NCBI GenBank assembly: GCA_905221605.1
Contig: CAJNDS010002091.1
Location: 405,001-469,000, forward strand
DNA from: Symbiodinium natans
Taxonomy: Eukaryota > Sar > Dinophyceae > Suessiales > Symbiodiniaceae
Length of the DNA stretch: 64,000 bases
Direction: 5' to 3'
Below the pieces are notes generated by a model. That model did not search any database, had not been told where the DNA came from, and was given only the letters and a program-made list of their open reading frames with translations. Of this stretch, positions 28,691-39,660 are shown piece by piece; positions within the stretch are counted from its first letter, which is position 1, and each line of letters starts with the position of its first letter. A program made the position numbers and the translations under genes.

Positions 28691-29276
28691 CAAGCCCTTG
28701 ACAAAGATTCCGAAAGATTAGGGTTTAGGGTTACCCTCTTCGCCCCCGAACACCAACGACCGAAGATGTGAACTGTCCCCAGGTCCTACGGCAGTCTTCA
28801 AAAATACCTGAACCCCAAACGCCAAGTCCCTAAACCCTCAGAGGGCCCATGTTCTACGCCTCAAGGAGAAGCCAGGTTCGTGGCGGCACCTTCTCCTTCG
28901 TCGGCAATGATGTTGTTTCCCAGGGGAATTAGCTTTAAGCCTTAAACTCTATATTCGTGAAAAGGCAGCCATGGGAAATTCTACGAGTACGTGCTCGCAG
29001 TCTTACATTCAATATGTTTGCGGCTTGAGTAGGGTTTAGTGTGTCGGGCTACGGGTTTGGGGTTTAGGGGTTAATTAGGGTGGCTCTCGGCTTCCTTTTT
29101 GGGTTCTTGCTATCAAGGTGCCGCAGTATATAGGGATCCAGAAAGGGGTCCGGAATCCTGATTTAGAGGACTATACGATATGGATGCTTTGAAACTACCG
29201 GAACCAAAATTCGCACCTTCCTGTGCGGTGCAGGAGTTCAGTAAACTCTTCGATCGTGTGTAAGACAGCATTAAAG

Positions 29277-29389
29277 CTAGGCTGCCCAGTAACCTAGGCT
29301 TAAAAAGGGTGCCCTTTTTTGCTTAAAGGGGTTTATAAGGGAACCTAAACCCCCAAAAAAGGGAATAAGGGTACTACAGGGCATCCTAG
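29277..29389. mobile_element. family B inverted-repeat element
   Basis: CTAGGCTGCCCAGTAACCTAGG at the left and TACAGGGCATCCTAG at the right; nearly identical to the copy at 63841. After CTAG the element begins GC and ends AG. Confidence 0.88.
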
Positions 29390-29484
29390 AAAGCCTCGCA
29401 CGAAGCCCTAACACGAGCGAACAAAGGCGAGCGATCCGCTGATGCAGCCTCCGTTCGGCCTCCGCTGGGTTGATGCAGCCCCCG

Positions 29485-29627
29485 TACTTGGAGGTTCATG
29501 GTACTTAATAACCAATTATAACTGTACTTATAACTGTACTTATAACCATATTGGGGCACTTAGGGTCTTATAAGTGGGTTAGAAGTACAGTTATATTTTG
29601 TTAATAAGTACCATGAACCTCCAAGTA
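29485..29627. mobile_element. family C inverted-repeat element, complete
   Basis: TACTTGGAGGTTCATGGTACTT and its inverted partner AAGTACCATGAACCTCCAAGTA bound a 143-bp element with TATAACTGTAC/GTACAGTTATA internal repeats. After TTG it begins GA and ends CCAAG. Confidence 0.92.
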
Positions 29628-29741
29628 CTCCCTGTTTGTGTCTCTCGGGGACACGAAACGCCACGAAGGCCCCCACCTTGCTGCTAGCCACAAGAAGCTG
29701 GCGTTCGGGTTCATAGGGTTCAGGGTTTCAGGGGTTTCAGG

Positions 29742-29835
29742 TTGGGATGCCTTAAACTAACAGTCCTTAATAGGGATTCTAGTACCCCCTACTATAATCC
29801 CTATTGAGGACTGTTACTAAGGGGAACATCCCAAG
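29742..29835. mobile_element. family D inverted-repeat element
   Basis: TTGGGATGCC...AACAGTCCTTAATAGGGATT and AATCCCTATTGAGGACTGTT...AACATCCCAAG form long arms; about 94 bp. Confidence 0.9.
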
Positions 29836-29849
29836 TTTTCGGGCTTTAG

Positions 29850-30560
29850 GGCTGTGGGGTTGCAACGGTTGCCTTCTGTAGGCCGTGCAATTCTGGTTCC
29901 CAGCAAGCTTCAAGCTCCGTGGTGGTTCTACTTACACAAGAACGTCTCCCACAGATACAGCCCGAAGGATGTACCTGTATGGTAGTTACTTGGCCCCGAA
30001 AACTACTTGCGTAGGATCCCCTTTCAGGCCCAAGTAAATATATACACATACACTTATTGATTTGTTGATTTCTTTACATATTTTAAAGGTGCATGGACCC
30101 TTAGGACAAAGCATCTCGGACGGGACTATTAACAAACATGCAGAATTCCTGGGCTGTTGTTCGGGAACTCATGTCATGCTCAGTTACCACCATGTGGAAC
30201 AAACTATGTGGTTTCGATCTTACGGTTACATACGTTGAGTTCCCAAACTCAAAACCGCCCAAAAACCTTTAGGTTTGCCGGGTTCGGGTTCAAGGGTTGA
30301 GGGTTTCAACCTCACACAGCGAAGGGTTCGGCGCGCAGTATTCCAGTTTCCACCCTGTAGAACGGTAGAAGCTTGACATGTTTTGTCGATGGTGACCACA
30401 ACCGCGAACGGCACAACAGTCGCCTCCTTTTCTTTCAGTGATTCTGAATGCTCTGGCTTTCTAGTTCATGGTTGGCATAGTATTAAAAATCTAAACTTCT
30501 CTTCATAATTGAGTTTAAGTACCCTTAAACATGTGAAAGGTTACCCCATTGTGACAAAGT
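29850..30560. other. region without a supported gene
   Basis: Unique sequence with few heptamers. A plus-strand acceptor-like CCTTTTCTTTCAG is at 30440. Short minus-strand ORFs (67 aa and 62 aa) are not convincing. Confidence 0.4.
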
Positions 30561-30683
30561 TATGGGTGTGGGGGAGACTTCGCCGAGACTCAGTCTTGTC
30601 GCTGTTCATGCTCAGCGTCAAGCTCGTAGCTGACCTGCGGTTCACAGAATCTCCGCGCAACTTTAGGGTTTAGGGTTTAGGGC

Positions 30684-30735
30684 CGGTGGCATCGGTCTTG
30701 CAAGTGCTGGGTCAGCCTCGGGCGCCCCAACCATC
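30684..30735 (-). CDS. exon, unknown protein
   Basis: Acceptor GGTTTTCAG|G, GC donor CCACCG|GCCC, 52 nt. Reads MVGAPEADPALARPMPP. TTTAGGG repeats on the donor side. Confidence 0.5.
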
Positions 30736-31227
30736 CTGAAAACCCCTGTAATTAGACCGTAGCCTTAAGACGTAAACCCTTACACCCTGAAACCCTAAAC
30801 CCTGACAAATCCCAACAATCTGAGCCCCACGCCTGCTCACACCGGGTTTCGGGTTTAGGGTTTAGGGTTGGGGGTTTAGGGTTTAGGGTTGGGGTTCAGG
30901 GTGGAACGATTAAAGGAATCTTCGCCAATGGGGGGACTCAATAGGTCGATGTATTCCCCCTCAACCCCCCCAACCCCGCCATACACACCGTAGTCTACGA
31001 ATGCTGAGCCTTGTAACAACTAATTAATTGCTTAGGAACCCCAAAGGGGTTTAGGGGTTAGGGTTTGGGGCTACCCCCGCCCTCCCCCGCCCCGCCTTCG
31101 CCCCCCCCACTTTCCGAAGGTTTGGTTCGCAGGAGTATTTTGGTGTTAAAAAAGTCGCACCCTTTTGTGGGTGTAGGGTTTAGGGTTTAGGGTTTAGGGT
31201 TTAGGGTTTAGGGTTTAGGGTTTAGGG

Positions 31228-31330
31228 GTAGCCCAGTAACCATATTATGATAAGGGCGCCCTTTCTTGGGTTGGTTGCTTTGCCAGGGAACCTGGAGCAA
31301 AAAACGGGTAAAGGGCACCACTGGGCAAAG
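31228..31330. mobile_element. family A inverted-repeat element
   Basis: GTAGCCCAGTAACCATATTATG at the left and CACCACTGGGCAAAG at the right; TTGGGTTGGTTGCTTT in the centre. Confidence 0.85.
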
Positions 31331-31471
31331 AGTATTAGGGTTTAAGGCTTAGGGTTTTGGGGTGAACGGACTCCGGGGTAACCCAGGAATAAGAAGGGTA
31401 CGAAGAATACCCTTCTTTGTTTACAAGGCTTGGAATAAGGGAACGTGTAGGATTTAGGAAAAAGATCAGGC

Positions 31472-31507
31472 ATGCTGCTCCACGATGAGACAAGCTGACT
31501 CCCAGTC
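31472..31507 (-). CDS. exon, unknown protein
   Basis: Acceptor GTCTGAG|GAC and GC donor CAGCAT|GCC, 12 codons: DWESACLIVEQH. An upstream acceptor (CTAAGCAAG) would add RAASE. Confidence 0.5.
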
Positions 31508-31718
31508 CTCAGACGCAGCTCGCTTGCTTAGGGTTTAGGGTTTAGGGGTTTAGGGGTTTAGGTTTTAGGGTGTAGGGTTCAGGTTCAGGGTTTAGGGTTT
31601 AGGGTTTCAGTTCTGCGTCTGGTATTTCTGCCAATGCTTCTTGTCCTGGTTTGGCTTTTTTGGCTCGGCTCTGCCGGGGCGCAGGCTCACATGGTTCAAT
31701 GGCTCAGGGCTTAAAGGA

Positions 31719-31851
31719 CTTGGTAGCCCAGTAACCATAGTATGTTAAGGGCACCCAATTTTGGGTTGGTTACTTGATACGGGAACCTTGAATCCAAAAC
31801 CCTAAACCCTAAACCCTAAACCAGGGTTCAGGGTACCACTGGGCCACCAAG
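31719..31851. mobile_element. family A element with telomere insert
   Basis: TGGTAGCCCAGTAACC at the left and ACTGGGCCACCAAG at the right. CCCTAAA heptamers at 31796-31823 sit where other copies have an A-rich spacer. Confidence 0.85.
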
Positions 31852-32449
31852 AGGATTAAGAGTTTAGGGCTTGCAAGCCAAGATCTCCGGTGAATATGCA
31901 GGAGACTGCGCAAGCCCTCAGCCTAATTCCCAAACGGTGTTGCCAGGGGTTTAGGGTTTAGGGTTTAGGGTTTAGGGTTTAGGGTCCTAGAAGCCCCAAA
32001 GCCTTAGGGTTTAGGGCTCAGAGTTTCTGGGTTTTAAAGGGTTCCAGGGTAACCACAAACCACAAAACCCACAACCCCCTGGAACCCATCACCCTAAGCT
32101 TGTCCTCCCCAGACGCCCTTCTAGAAGTTAGCCATGCAGGCATTTCCCTAACAGGGTGGCCCCCTTAAATACCCAAAGAATTATAGCCCTTTCGCTAAAC
32201 CCTAAACCCTACACCCTAAATCCCGATGTAACGCCCTGCAAATAATATCACTGGGGAACTCAGGTGCCCGGGAGCTTGAGGGCTTAGTGTCTAGGGTCTA
32301 GGGTTTGGGGTTGGAAGTTTAAGAAGTGCTTTGCTTTAGGGTTCAAGGTTCAGTTAGCGCAACCTATAGACCTACTCTGCCTCCCCTTCCCCCCCCCTTC
32401 CCCCCCCCGCCTTCAAGAAAAACAAAAAACTAAACAGGAAAATCGAAAG

Positions 32450-32527
32450 GGCCATCTAAATCCAATCAAAGACCTACAACATGAACTCCAGGGGCATCTA
32501 ATTCCAATCAAAGACCTAAAACATGAA
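32450..32527. repeat. 35-bp tandem duplication
   Basis: GGCCATCTAAATCCAATCAA and the following GACCTACAACATGAAC occur twice in tandem with few changes. It lies between a poly-C stretch and a CCCTAAA tract. Confidence 0.85.
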
Positions 32528-32574
32528 CCCTAAACCCTAAACCCTAAGCCCTAAACCCTAAAACTTAAACCGCC

Positions 32575-32624
32575 CCAAACCCTAAACCCTAAACCCTAAA
32601 CCCTAAACCCTAAACCCTAAACCC
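32575..32624. repeat. CCCTAAA tract
   Basis: Seven C-strand heptamers that run straight into the exon donor at 32622. Confidence 0.95.
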
Positions 32625-32710
32625 AGGGCGAGGCTGACGCTTCCCGCCACGAGTCTGTCTGGGGTGTCTCGGGAGGCAGCTGCGGCGTCGGCTGCCGATC
32701 CGTCATCCTC
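32623..32710 (-). CDS. exon whose donor is a telomere repeat
   Basis: Acceptor GACTCCAG|GAG; donor CCTGG|GTTTAGGG, so the telomere heptamer itself supplies the GT. 88 nt, open in two frames (EDDGSADAAAASRDTPD or RMTDRQPTPQLPPETPQTD). CCCTAAA left and TTTAGGG right. Confidence 0.6.
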
Positions 32711-32744
32711 CTGGAGTCACGAGGGATGTAAAACCTATACCTGT

Positions 32745-32838
32745 TTGGGTTTAAGGTTTAGGGTTTAGGGTTTAGGGTTTAGGGTTTAGGGTTTAGGGTT
32801 TAGGGTTTAGGGTTTAGGGTTTAGGGTTAAGGGTTTAG
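32745..32838. repeat. TTTAGGG tract
   Basis: About 12 G-strand heptamers on the acceptor side of the 32.6 kb exon. Confidence 0.95.
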
Positions 32839-32950
32839 GCTGACCCAAGAGTAACCTAGGAATAAACAGGGCGCCCTTTTCGGTTTAGAGGGGATTATAA
32901 GGGAACATAGACCCTGAAACATGGGAATAAGGGCCTACTCCTGGTCCGAG
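32838..32950. mobile_element. family B element, diverged
   Basis: GCTGACCCAAGAGTAACCTAGG at the left, CTACTCCTGGTCCGAG at the right, TTATAAGGGAACAT inside. Confidence 0.6.
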
Positions 32951-33594
32951 GACTGGCATCTACATGGGACGCTAATGCTTTATGGGTTCTACATAAAAAA
33001 CGAAGAGGTGGTTGATACCCAACTGTAAGGCCACAGAGTCCCAGGAAACGTAGTATTATGGGTTTAGGGTCTAGGGTTTAGGGTTTAGGGTTTAGGGTTT
33101 AGCGCAAGGTTACATCATAACTCGGATGGCCCTTTAAAGCCGCGGATCGCAAACTAACTACTCCGTTTTGGGGCCATCCTTCAAGCTGAAAACCAGTTGC
33201 CCCCAGATCCTCACAACTGGTTTAGGGTTTAGGGTTTAGGGTTTAGGGTAAGGACCCAGGTTAAATGCTTAACCTGAACCCCCAAAGCCTCAGCCCAAGC
33301 CCACGAGCCCTAAACCTAGTTGGGCATGAGGGAATGAGGTACCCTGAGCGGCTGAGTTCATAATTCATAAGCCCCCCCCAAAAAAGTGCACACTTTCAGT
33401 TCTATAGGGGATGATCGTATGCCAAAGTGTAAAGTGTGCTCACTCAGCAACTAAGTACGGGCAATCCCCCAACAGAAGCCGTTGAAGGGATCCTACAGGG
33501 TACCTATTTCTCTCTTTCCTAGGCTTGGAGTGTCAGTAGGGATTGACCCCAAAACCCTAAACCCTAAACCCTAAACCCTAAACCCTAAACCCAC

Positions 33595-33651
33595 CGGCCT
33601 CCATCTCTCCGCGTGCTCGCGGGGAAGGCAGGCGCTAATCAAGAACTTTGC
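33595..33651 (-). CDS. exon, unknown protein
   Basis: Acceptor TGGCCGAG|GCA after a CCTCTCCACC pyrimidine tract; donor GGCCG|GTGGGTTTAGGG. Exactly 19 codons: AKFLISACLPREHAERWRP. CCCTAAA tract left, TTTAGGG right: a clean example of the exon-island layout. Confidence 0.7.
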
Positions 33652-34059
33652 CTCGGCCAGGTGGAGAGGTTTAGGGTTTATGGTTTAGGGGTTTAGGGGT
33701 TTAGGGATTTAGGGATTTAGGGTCGCATAAACCCTCCTAAACCCAAAAAAATGAACCGGAAACGCTTGGGTTTCCAGACCTCTACTAGAGGTTTCGGGCT
33801 TTACGGGGTTGAGAGGGTCCAGGCGAGGTTTGGGGGCTTGGGGGGCTTTAGGGGCTTTTAAGGGGTAGGGTTTAGAGTTTGGGGTTTAGGGCCTCGAAAA
33901 GCCTCCTAAACCCTCAGCCCTAAAATCTCAACTCAGCCCTCCAGTCTGAAGCCTGAAGGTAAAGTGGCCCGTGAGAACGGCCGAAGGAGAATCGCATGCG
34001 CAGGGGTCGAGGTGATGCGTATGAGCCTTCGAAACCCGAAACCCGAAACCCGAAGTCCT

Positions 34060-34160
34060 AAGCCCTAAGCCTTAAGCCCTAAGCCCTAAGCCCTAAGCCC
34101 TAAGCCCTAAGCCCTAAGCCCTAAGCCCTAAGCCCTAAGCCCTAAGCCCTAAGCCCTAAA
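34060..34160. repeat. CCCTAAG heptamer array
   Basis: About 14 perfect units of a single-base variant of CCCTAAA, preceded by three CCCGAAA units. Confidence 0.97.
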
Positions 34161-35005
34161 CCCAAACCCTTAATGGGTCCTGAGTGCTGGTCGTGTGTTG
34201 CTACGTTCGAGGTAGTCGGTTGCTCAAGTTCTACCTCGACCACGACCCCCGCAAACTACTAGTAGACCTTGACGTGCAACCGGGCTTGGGCTAGAATAGG
34301 GTGTACCTACTGGTTCTCAGTAGGGAATGAGGGTGCCTTTCAATCCCCTACATACGCCCTTTAGGGAATTTCTGTAGCGCACCTCATCCCCTCAGCAGCT
34401 TCTAAGAAGCAGCAAGTTTAGGGCTTAGGGTTTAGGGTTATAGGGTTTAGGGTTAGAACGCTGCCAGCTACAATCATGCCACGCCGACATCTAAACCCGA
34501 AACACACAACGCAGACTCCAAATGCAGAGGACGCCGATCTTAAACAGTTACATCGCCCCTTCCATTTTCGAAGGGTTCTGAAGCATGGGCCCTTGGGAAA
34601 CGTAGTGTATACTATTATAGTAGACAAAAACCATGCAACTACTCTCAAATTGTAGGAGGTATATAGGAGTAGGGGTATCTCTGCGCTGGTAGATCCCTTT
34701 GAGAGAACCCACAGGAGAAACGCGCAAGGGCTAGGAGGGGGTGGTCTCGCTATCCTACCGACATAGAGGGACCCTAAACCCCAAACCCCCAAACCCTAAA
34801 CCCTAAAACCCAGTCCCTCTCTACGGAAGCCCTCAAGCCGAACCAACCGCGGCCCTGGTGCTGTCGCGTTCTTCGGATCTGGACGACGAGGGGAGGGAGG
34901 CAAGTCAATCTGGTCCAAGTCGGTATCCTGCCACAGCCCTAAGCCGTAGAAACTCCAAACCCTGGACGCTAAACCCTAAACGTTATATCCCAACCTCCAC
35001 GCCCT

Positions 35006-35100
35006 AAACCCTAAACCCTAAACCCTAAACCCTAAACCCTAAACCCTAAACCCTAAACCCTAAACCCTAAACCCTAAACCCTAAACCCTAAACCCTAAAT
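35006..35100. repeat. CCCTAAA tract
   Basis: About 13 C-strand heptamers. Confidence 0.95.
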
Positions 35101-35603
35101 CAAATAAATTCACTACAGCAGCCTTGCGGTGTAGGGCGTCAGGTTGTAGGGTCCGGGATTCAAGGCTCAGGATCGGGCTTCGGGTTGGGGAGTCAGGAAT
35201 GCCGGCTTGTTTTTGCTTTAGGTTTAGGGTTTAGGGTTTAGGGTTTAGGGTTTGAGGTTTAGCGTTTAGGGTTTAGGGCTAGGGTTTAACGTTTAGGGTG
35301 GACCAGCCAGCCAACCACATCAGGTCTAAGAGTGCAAGGTTGAAAGCCCCTGGAACAATTAATGAACACCCTGAACCCTAAAGCAGAAACCCGGAAGCTT
35401 CATTGGGGGGGTGTATCTATGGCTTCTTTTGTGATTTACACACTACATGGCCTACTAAAATGCAATGCGCATCTATGTATGACCATATACCTAAGCCCTC
35501 AACATTAAACCCTAAACATATATTCATATATACCCTAAACCCTAAACCCTAAACCTTAAACCCTAAACCCTAAACCCTAAACCCTAACCCATAAAAACCC
35601 GAA

Positions 35604-35700
35604 AATTGTACGGGATCTCGGCCGCAGGCCTGATCCGCGGCCCGCTTGGCGATGTGCTTGCGTGCAAGCCTCCTTGGTTTGTGCGTAGCTCTCACTGGAG
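35604..35700 (-). CDS. exon-like island
   Basis: Minus strand open with acceptor-like CTCCAG at 35711; one frame reads RRLARKHIAKRAADQACGR. Exact boundaries uncertain. Confidence 0.4.
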
Positions 35701-35723
35701 CACTGAAGCTCCAGGGCTTAGGG

Positions 35724-35790
35724 GGTTTAGGGTTTAGGGTTTATAAACCCTAAACCCTATAGGGTTTAGGGTTTAGGGTTTAGGGTTTTT
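35724..35790. repeat. palindromic telomere repeat triplet
   Basis: TTTAGGG x3, then CCCTAAA x2, then TTTAGGG x4 with two-base joints: a compact cruciform-capable array. Confidence 0.95.
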
Positions 35791-35956
35791 CAAGTTTCTG
35801 GGGTACATAATAAGACGCACCCTATATTTGAGTGAGTGCACAGTATTGTCTGCAGCGCGGGGCAACCCTACAGCAGCATCACTGGGCCAACAAGTTTCCG
35901 TCCCTGTACTTGCAGTTGCTCAAGGACTCTTCATTTTATTCCCCTCCACAATCCCC

Positions 35957-36015
35957 CTATACATATATATATATATATATGTGTATATGTATATATGTAT
36001 ATATATATATATACT
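35957..36015. repeat. (TA)n microsatellite
   Basis: TATATA with GTATATG interruptions. Confidence 0.9.
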
Positions 36016-36175
36016 GTTGTATACCTTATGTAGGTACTTTGTCAAGGTTGAACAACGGGATTTTGGGGCCCTGGCCTAGACCTAAGCCCTTGCAAGCCCC
36101 TTGAAAGCCCTGGGAGGTTGATAGGGTTGGACAACAACCTCCGTCGTCACCCGGCGCTCTACTGGCTAGGGTGTG

Positions 36176-36290
36176 CTTAAAGGATCAGGGGACTTAGTAT
36201 GCTGGGTCACAAGTAAGGAAACTGCACTTATAAGTCCATTTAAAGCACATATAACCCCTACTTACTTAAGTGCCCCGATCCTCCAAGCAG
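36176..36290. mobile_element. family H inverted-repeat element
   Basis: TTAAAGGATCAGGGGACTTAG at the left and TTAAGTGCCCCGATCCTCCAAG at the right. Confidence 0.85.
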
Positions 36291-36658
36291 GCTCAGGCTT
36301 CAGGGTCGTGGGATGAAAAACTGGGTATCTACAGCGTGTGCCCCTCTCACTCTGCTGCTGTTGGTTTTCCACTCCCTCCTTCAGGTTCAGCGCAGGGCTT
36401 CCGTCATTGGAAGCCTCCCCGCCCCTTCGAACCCAAAATCCTTGGACCATCAGAAAGTATATAATACCCTGTAATACTAGATAATCCCTATTAAGGAGTT
36501 TAAACCATAAAGCCCTACTTAAGGGCTCATACGGTCCCTAAGGATCACTCAACCGACGGCGGCAGGTGGGAGAACTTTAGTTCAGCTGGGTCTCTCCAAA
36601 CGCTCTGTCAGATGCACGTTGCCCAGGATTTCCTGTGCTTGAGAACTTGGCTGCACTC

Positions 36659-36767
36659 AGAAGGGTAGCTAAAAACTAAATTTTTAGCTGCCATGTTAAG
36701 AAACCCAATAAACCCAAAGAGGCTAAGGATCTAAAGTTACAATAAAGCACTACAAAGAGAATAGTCC
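36659..36767. mobile_element. family J repeat
   Basis: About 105 bp with AGGGTAGCTA, TTTTTAGCTGCC, GAAACCCAATAAACCCAAAG and GGATCTAAAGTTAC; shared with 45413 and 62519. No long terminal inverted repeat seen. Confidence 0.85.
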
Positions 36768-36771
36768 GCAA

Positions 36772-37235
36772 TTGGTTGTTGCTCTTGGCTTTGCTGGTGC
36801 GCGGGGTGTGGAGTGGTGTGCTGAGCGGAACTTGAAACCAAGGCACACGGCGTACATGGTGGCAGACTCTCAAGCTGTGTTGGGAACTGTTGGGCAAGAC
36901 CGGACTGCTACAAATATCATCCACAGCCAGTCCTCTCTGGGCAAGATGATCTTTCGGGCGTTCTTGGGTTTCTGCCCGATGCGGCCAGCGTTACCCGGCG
37001 GTGCCATGGCAGCGTCGGCAGTTGCGTGGACGACTTGCAGCTGTCTACGTGGCTGAAGCATAGAGTACGGCCTTTGTACGGAGGCCACACGCTGAACGTC
37101 AACCCCTCTTCAATGCTAGATTTACATGGCTGCTTTGTGTTCAAGCTGCGCATCCCAGGGTGTGTTGAGGGTAAGAGTCTTGTCTCGGGCATCCCGATAA
37201 AAAAAAAGAGAATGGCCCTGAGCCCGAATTACTTG
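36772..37235 (+). pseudogene. plus-strand coding-like segment with a frame change
   Basis: Two overlapping plus-strand frames look like one protein broken by a frameshift near 37000-37030. The first contains HTAYMVADSQAVLGTVGQ, the second WLKHRVRPLYGGHTLNV and ends at a TGA at 37236. It follows a family J repeat directly. Not recognised; it could be a decayed retrocopy, because it is longer than any exon island here. Confidence 0.4.
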
Positions 37236-37375
37236 TGAACCCCAAACATAGGTCTTTAGCTAGGACAACTGGAGTAGTAAGTGGATTGAGATGCGCGGCG
37301 GTTTCAGGTTCGGGACATCAGATTCATTAGATAAGACGTTTCAACAAGATAGAACTTCAACTTCTGAAGTCTTAA

Positions 37376-37483
37376 GTTGGGGATTTCCCCCTTGTACTCG
37401 CGGCCCTCCACGGGGATTCTAATGGGGGTACTATAATCCCTGCGCAAGGCAAGGCCTGTTAGTGCAAGGGGCAACATCCCAAG
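37376..37483. mobile_element. family D inverted-repeat element, diverged
   Basis: AGTTGGGGATTTCCCCCTTG at the left and AAGGGGCAACATCCCAAG at the right. Confidence 0.75.
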
Positions 37484-37797
37484 TCTTAAGACTTAAACTA
37501 ACTCCATAGACCAAAAAACCCCAAACCCTGAGGCCCAAAAGACAACCGGATTTGGGATGAAATTGGGGGTTTAGGGGTACCCCTTATTGGGGTCCTTATT
37601 ATAAGGGAATCGTACTATTTGGGGTCGATATGTGGGGCCCCTTATTTTCGTAAGCCCCCAATTGAGGAAGACAAACGAATTTGGGCATTTCCCAAAGTAG
37701 GGGTACTCTTACTATACCCCCAAATACCATAATCCTGACTAAAGGATCCCCCAAAGAGGGTACCCATTTGGGACTAATTTGGGGAGAGGGTAGGTCG

Positions 37798-37912
37798 TAT
37801 CATTGTACTTATAACTCAATCATAACCATATTAGGGCACGTAAAGGGCTCATAACCGAGTTATACGTACAGTTATAACTGGGCAATAAAAACCATGAACC
37901 TCCAAGTAGGCA
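37798..37912. mobile_element. family C element, right two-thirds
   Basis: ATTGTACTTATAACTC ... ATACGTACAGTTATAAC ... CCATGAACCTCCAAGTA; left terminus missing. Confidence 0.7.
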
Positions 37913-38113
37913 TACTACCAGGTCAAGGCGAGATGGGCACCTTGCGATGGTCACTACATCCCGAAACCCTTATCAGCCCAACACCGCGGTTTAGGGTTTG
38001 GGATTTAGGGTTTAGGCTTTAGGGTTTAGGGTTTAGGGCACCCCAAAACCCTAAACCCTAAATCCTAAACCCCAGACCCTAAACCCACGAAACCCTTTCC
38101 CCTGAATGGGCGC

Positions 38114-38173
38114 CCGGCCGATAAGCTTTGGAAGGCTCCGGCCACGGCGCAGGCAAGCAGGCCGGTAGTGTGC
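38114..38173 (-). CDS. long minus-strand gene, exon (S17)
   Basis: Acceptor TTCGGGAG|GCA and GC donor GGCCGG|GCGCC, exactly 20 codons: AHYRPACLRRGRSLPKLIGR. Phase 0, matching the 38.7 kb exon upstream of it in transcription. Confidence 0.6.
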
Positions 38174-38454
38174 CTCCCGAATTGAAACTCCCGAAGCCGT
38201 AAGCCCGATCGCCCTAAACCCTAAACCTAAAACCCTAAACCTAAAACCCTAAACCCTAAACCCTAAACCCTAAACCCTTTTTACAACCCTAACCCCCAGA
38301 CCCTCTAAGCTTTCATGCAGGGTCTTGGTGTTTGGGATTTAGGGTTTCATGGCCTTTTCTTCCCACCCTGGGCTGTAAGGCAACATACCATACTGAAGAC
38401 TCCAAAATTGAGAAAATGTAGATCAACCTTGACATGATTGAGGGTTTAGTTCAG

Positions 38455-38522
38455 GGTTTAGGGTTTAGGGTTTAGGGTTTAGGGTTCAGGGTTCAGGGTT
38501 TAGGGTTTACCCTAAACCCTCA
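38455..38522. repeat. head-to-head telomere junction
   Basis: TTTAGGG heptamers meet CCCTAAACCC directly (GGGTTTACCCTAAACC). Confidence 0.9.
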
Positions 38523-38704
38523 ACCCACAAAAACACAGCTCTGTAGAGGTCGTGGAAACACCAGGTGTGACCACACCTCCCTAAGATCCTATTAAACTAG
38601 ATGTCCTAAACACTAGGCCCTGAATCCCCTAAGCCCTAACCCTAAACCCGAAACCCTGCACCCCTTTTTGGCTCTCCCGCACGGCAGACGCGTGTGGTCT
38701 AGGC

Positions 38705-38741
38705 CGATGACGGGAACCGGGCAAACGAGTTCACCTGGCCG
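38705..38741 (-). CDS. long minus-strand gene, exon (S16)
   Basis: Acceptor AAGCCGCAG|C, GC donor TCATCG|GCCTAG, 37 nt; reads GQVNSFARFPSS. Its first base completes a Cys codon from the 39.6 kb exon (TG|C). Confidence 0.5.
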
Positions 38742-38934
38742 CTGCGGCTTTAGGGTTTAGGGTTTAGGCTTTGGGGTTTAGGGCTTGGGGTTTAGGGTTT
38801 GGCGTTTGGGGTGAAGGATTTAGGGTTTAGGCGACCAGGTTGCTGGGAGGTGATGCAATGAACCTTGCACCTATTTCAGGGCCCTAAACCCTAAATTGGG
38901 GACATCTGAACCCTTCAATCCTCCGCGTCTCAAT

Positions 38935-39037
38935 ACTATGTGCTTAAGAACCCATCCCACCCCAAAAGATTAGCAATCCACATATTGCCCTTATAAGGAA
39001 GAATGTTTTGTTGGGTGGTTCGTAAGCACATAGTAGT
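38935..39037. mobile_element. family F inverted-repeat element
   Basis: CTATGTGCTTAAGAACCC at the left and GGTTCGTAAGCACATAG at the right. Confidence 0.8.
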
Positions 39038-39239
39038 CACTACTATAGCCCCTCCAAAAGGCCACAAGGACAAGCATCAGGCTAAGATAAGGAAATGCGA
39101 TAGTACTACAATGAGAACAGTAGTTGGGCTGTTGATGGTGCTCACGACATACGAGAAGCACACATGCTCATACTACCAAAAGCCACAATGGCAATGAGAA
39201 TACCTACCCTGCCAAATGTTACTATTACTGTTGTATTGT

Positions 39240-39353
39240 TACCCTAAGGGTCCATGTACCTCATTATTGTATACTTGGGCCCCAAAGTCCCTGTGTAGGA
39301 GGTACTTTAAGGCCCAAGCATTCCTTGTTTAGGTACATGGACCCTCAGGGTTA
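39240..39353. mobile_element. family E inverted-repeat element
   Basis: TACCCTAAGGGTCCATGTACC at the left, GGTACATGGACCCTCAGGGTTA at the right. A second, diverged copy follows at 39370-39482. Confidence 0.88.
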
Positions 39354-39369
39354 CAGATAACTAGATATC

Positions 39370-39482
39370 CCTAGGGTTCATGTACCTCATTATTCTCTTC
39401 TTTGGTCCCACAGACCCTACAGACCCTACAAAGGAGGTACTTACAGCATGCCATATTTAGGGTACATGGACTCTTAGGGCAT
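39370..39482. mobile_element. family E inverted-repeat element
   Basis: CCCTAGGGTTCATGTACC at the left, GGGTACATGGACTCTTAGGG at the right. Confidence 0.8.
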
Positions 39483-39589
39483 GCTTTCTTGTGTGCAAAG
39501 GAGGCCCTAAGCCCAAAGCCCTAAACCCTAAACCCCAAACCCTGGCCCTAAACCCTAAACCCTAAATCCTAAACCCTCCCCCACCCAAC

Positions 39590-39660
39590 CAGGTGGCGCT
39601 CCTCAGCCACACTTCCCATCCGATGCGCACGACCCAATTGCACACTTGCAGGTGCCAGTC
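39590..39660 (-). CDS. long minus-strand gene, exon (S15)
   Basis: Acceptor AAGCGAG|GAC and GT donor ACCTG|GTTGGG, 71 nt. Reads DWHLQVCNWVVRIGWEVWLR then SAT. Trp-rich. Phase 0 in, matching the 41.7 kb exon. Confidence 0.65.
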
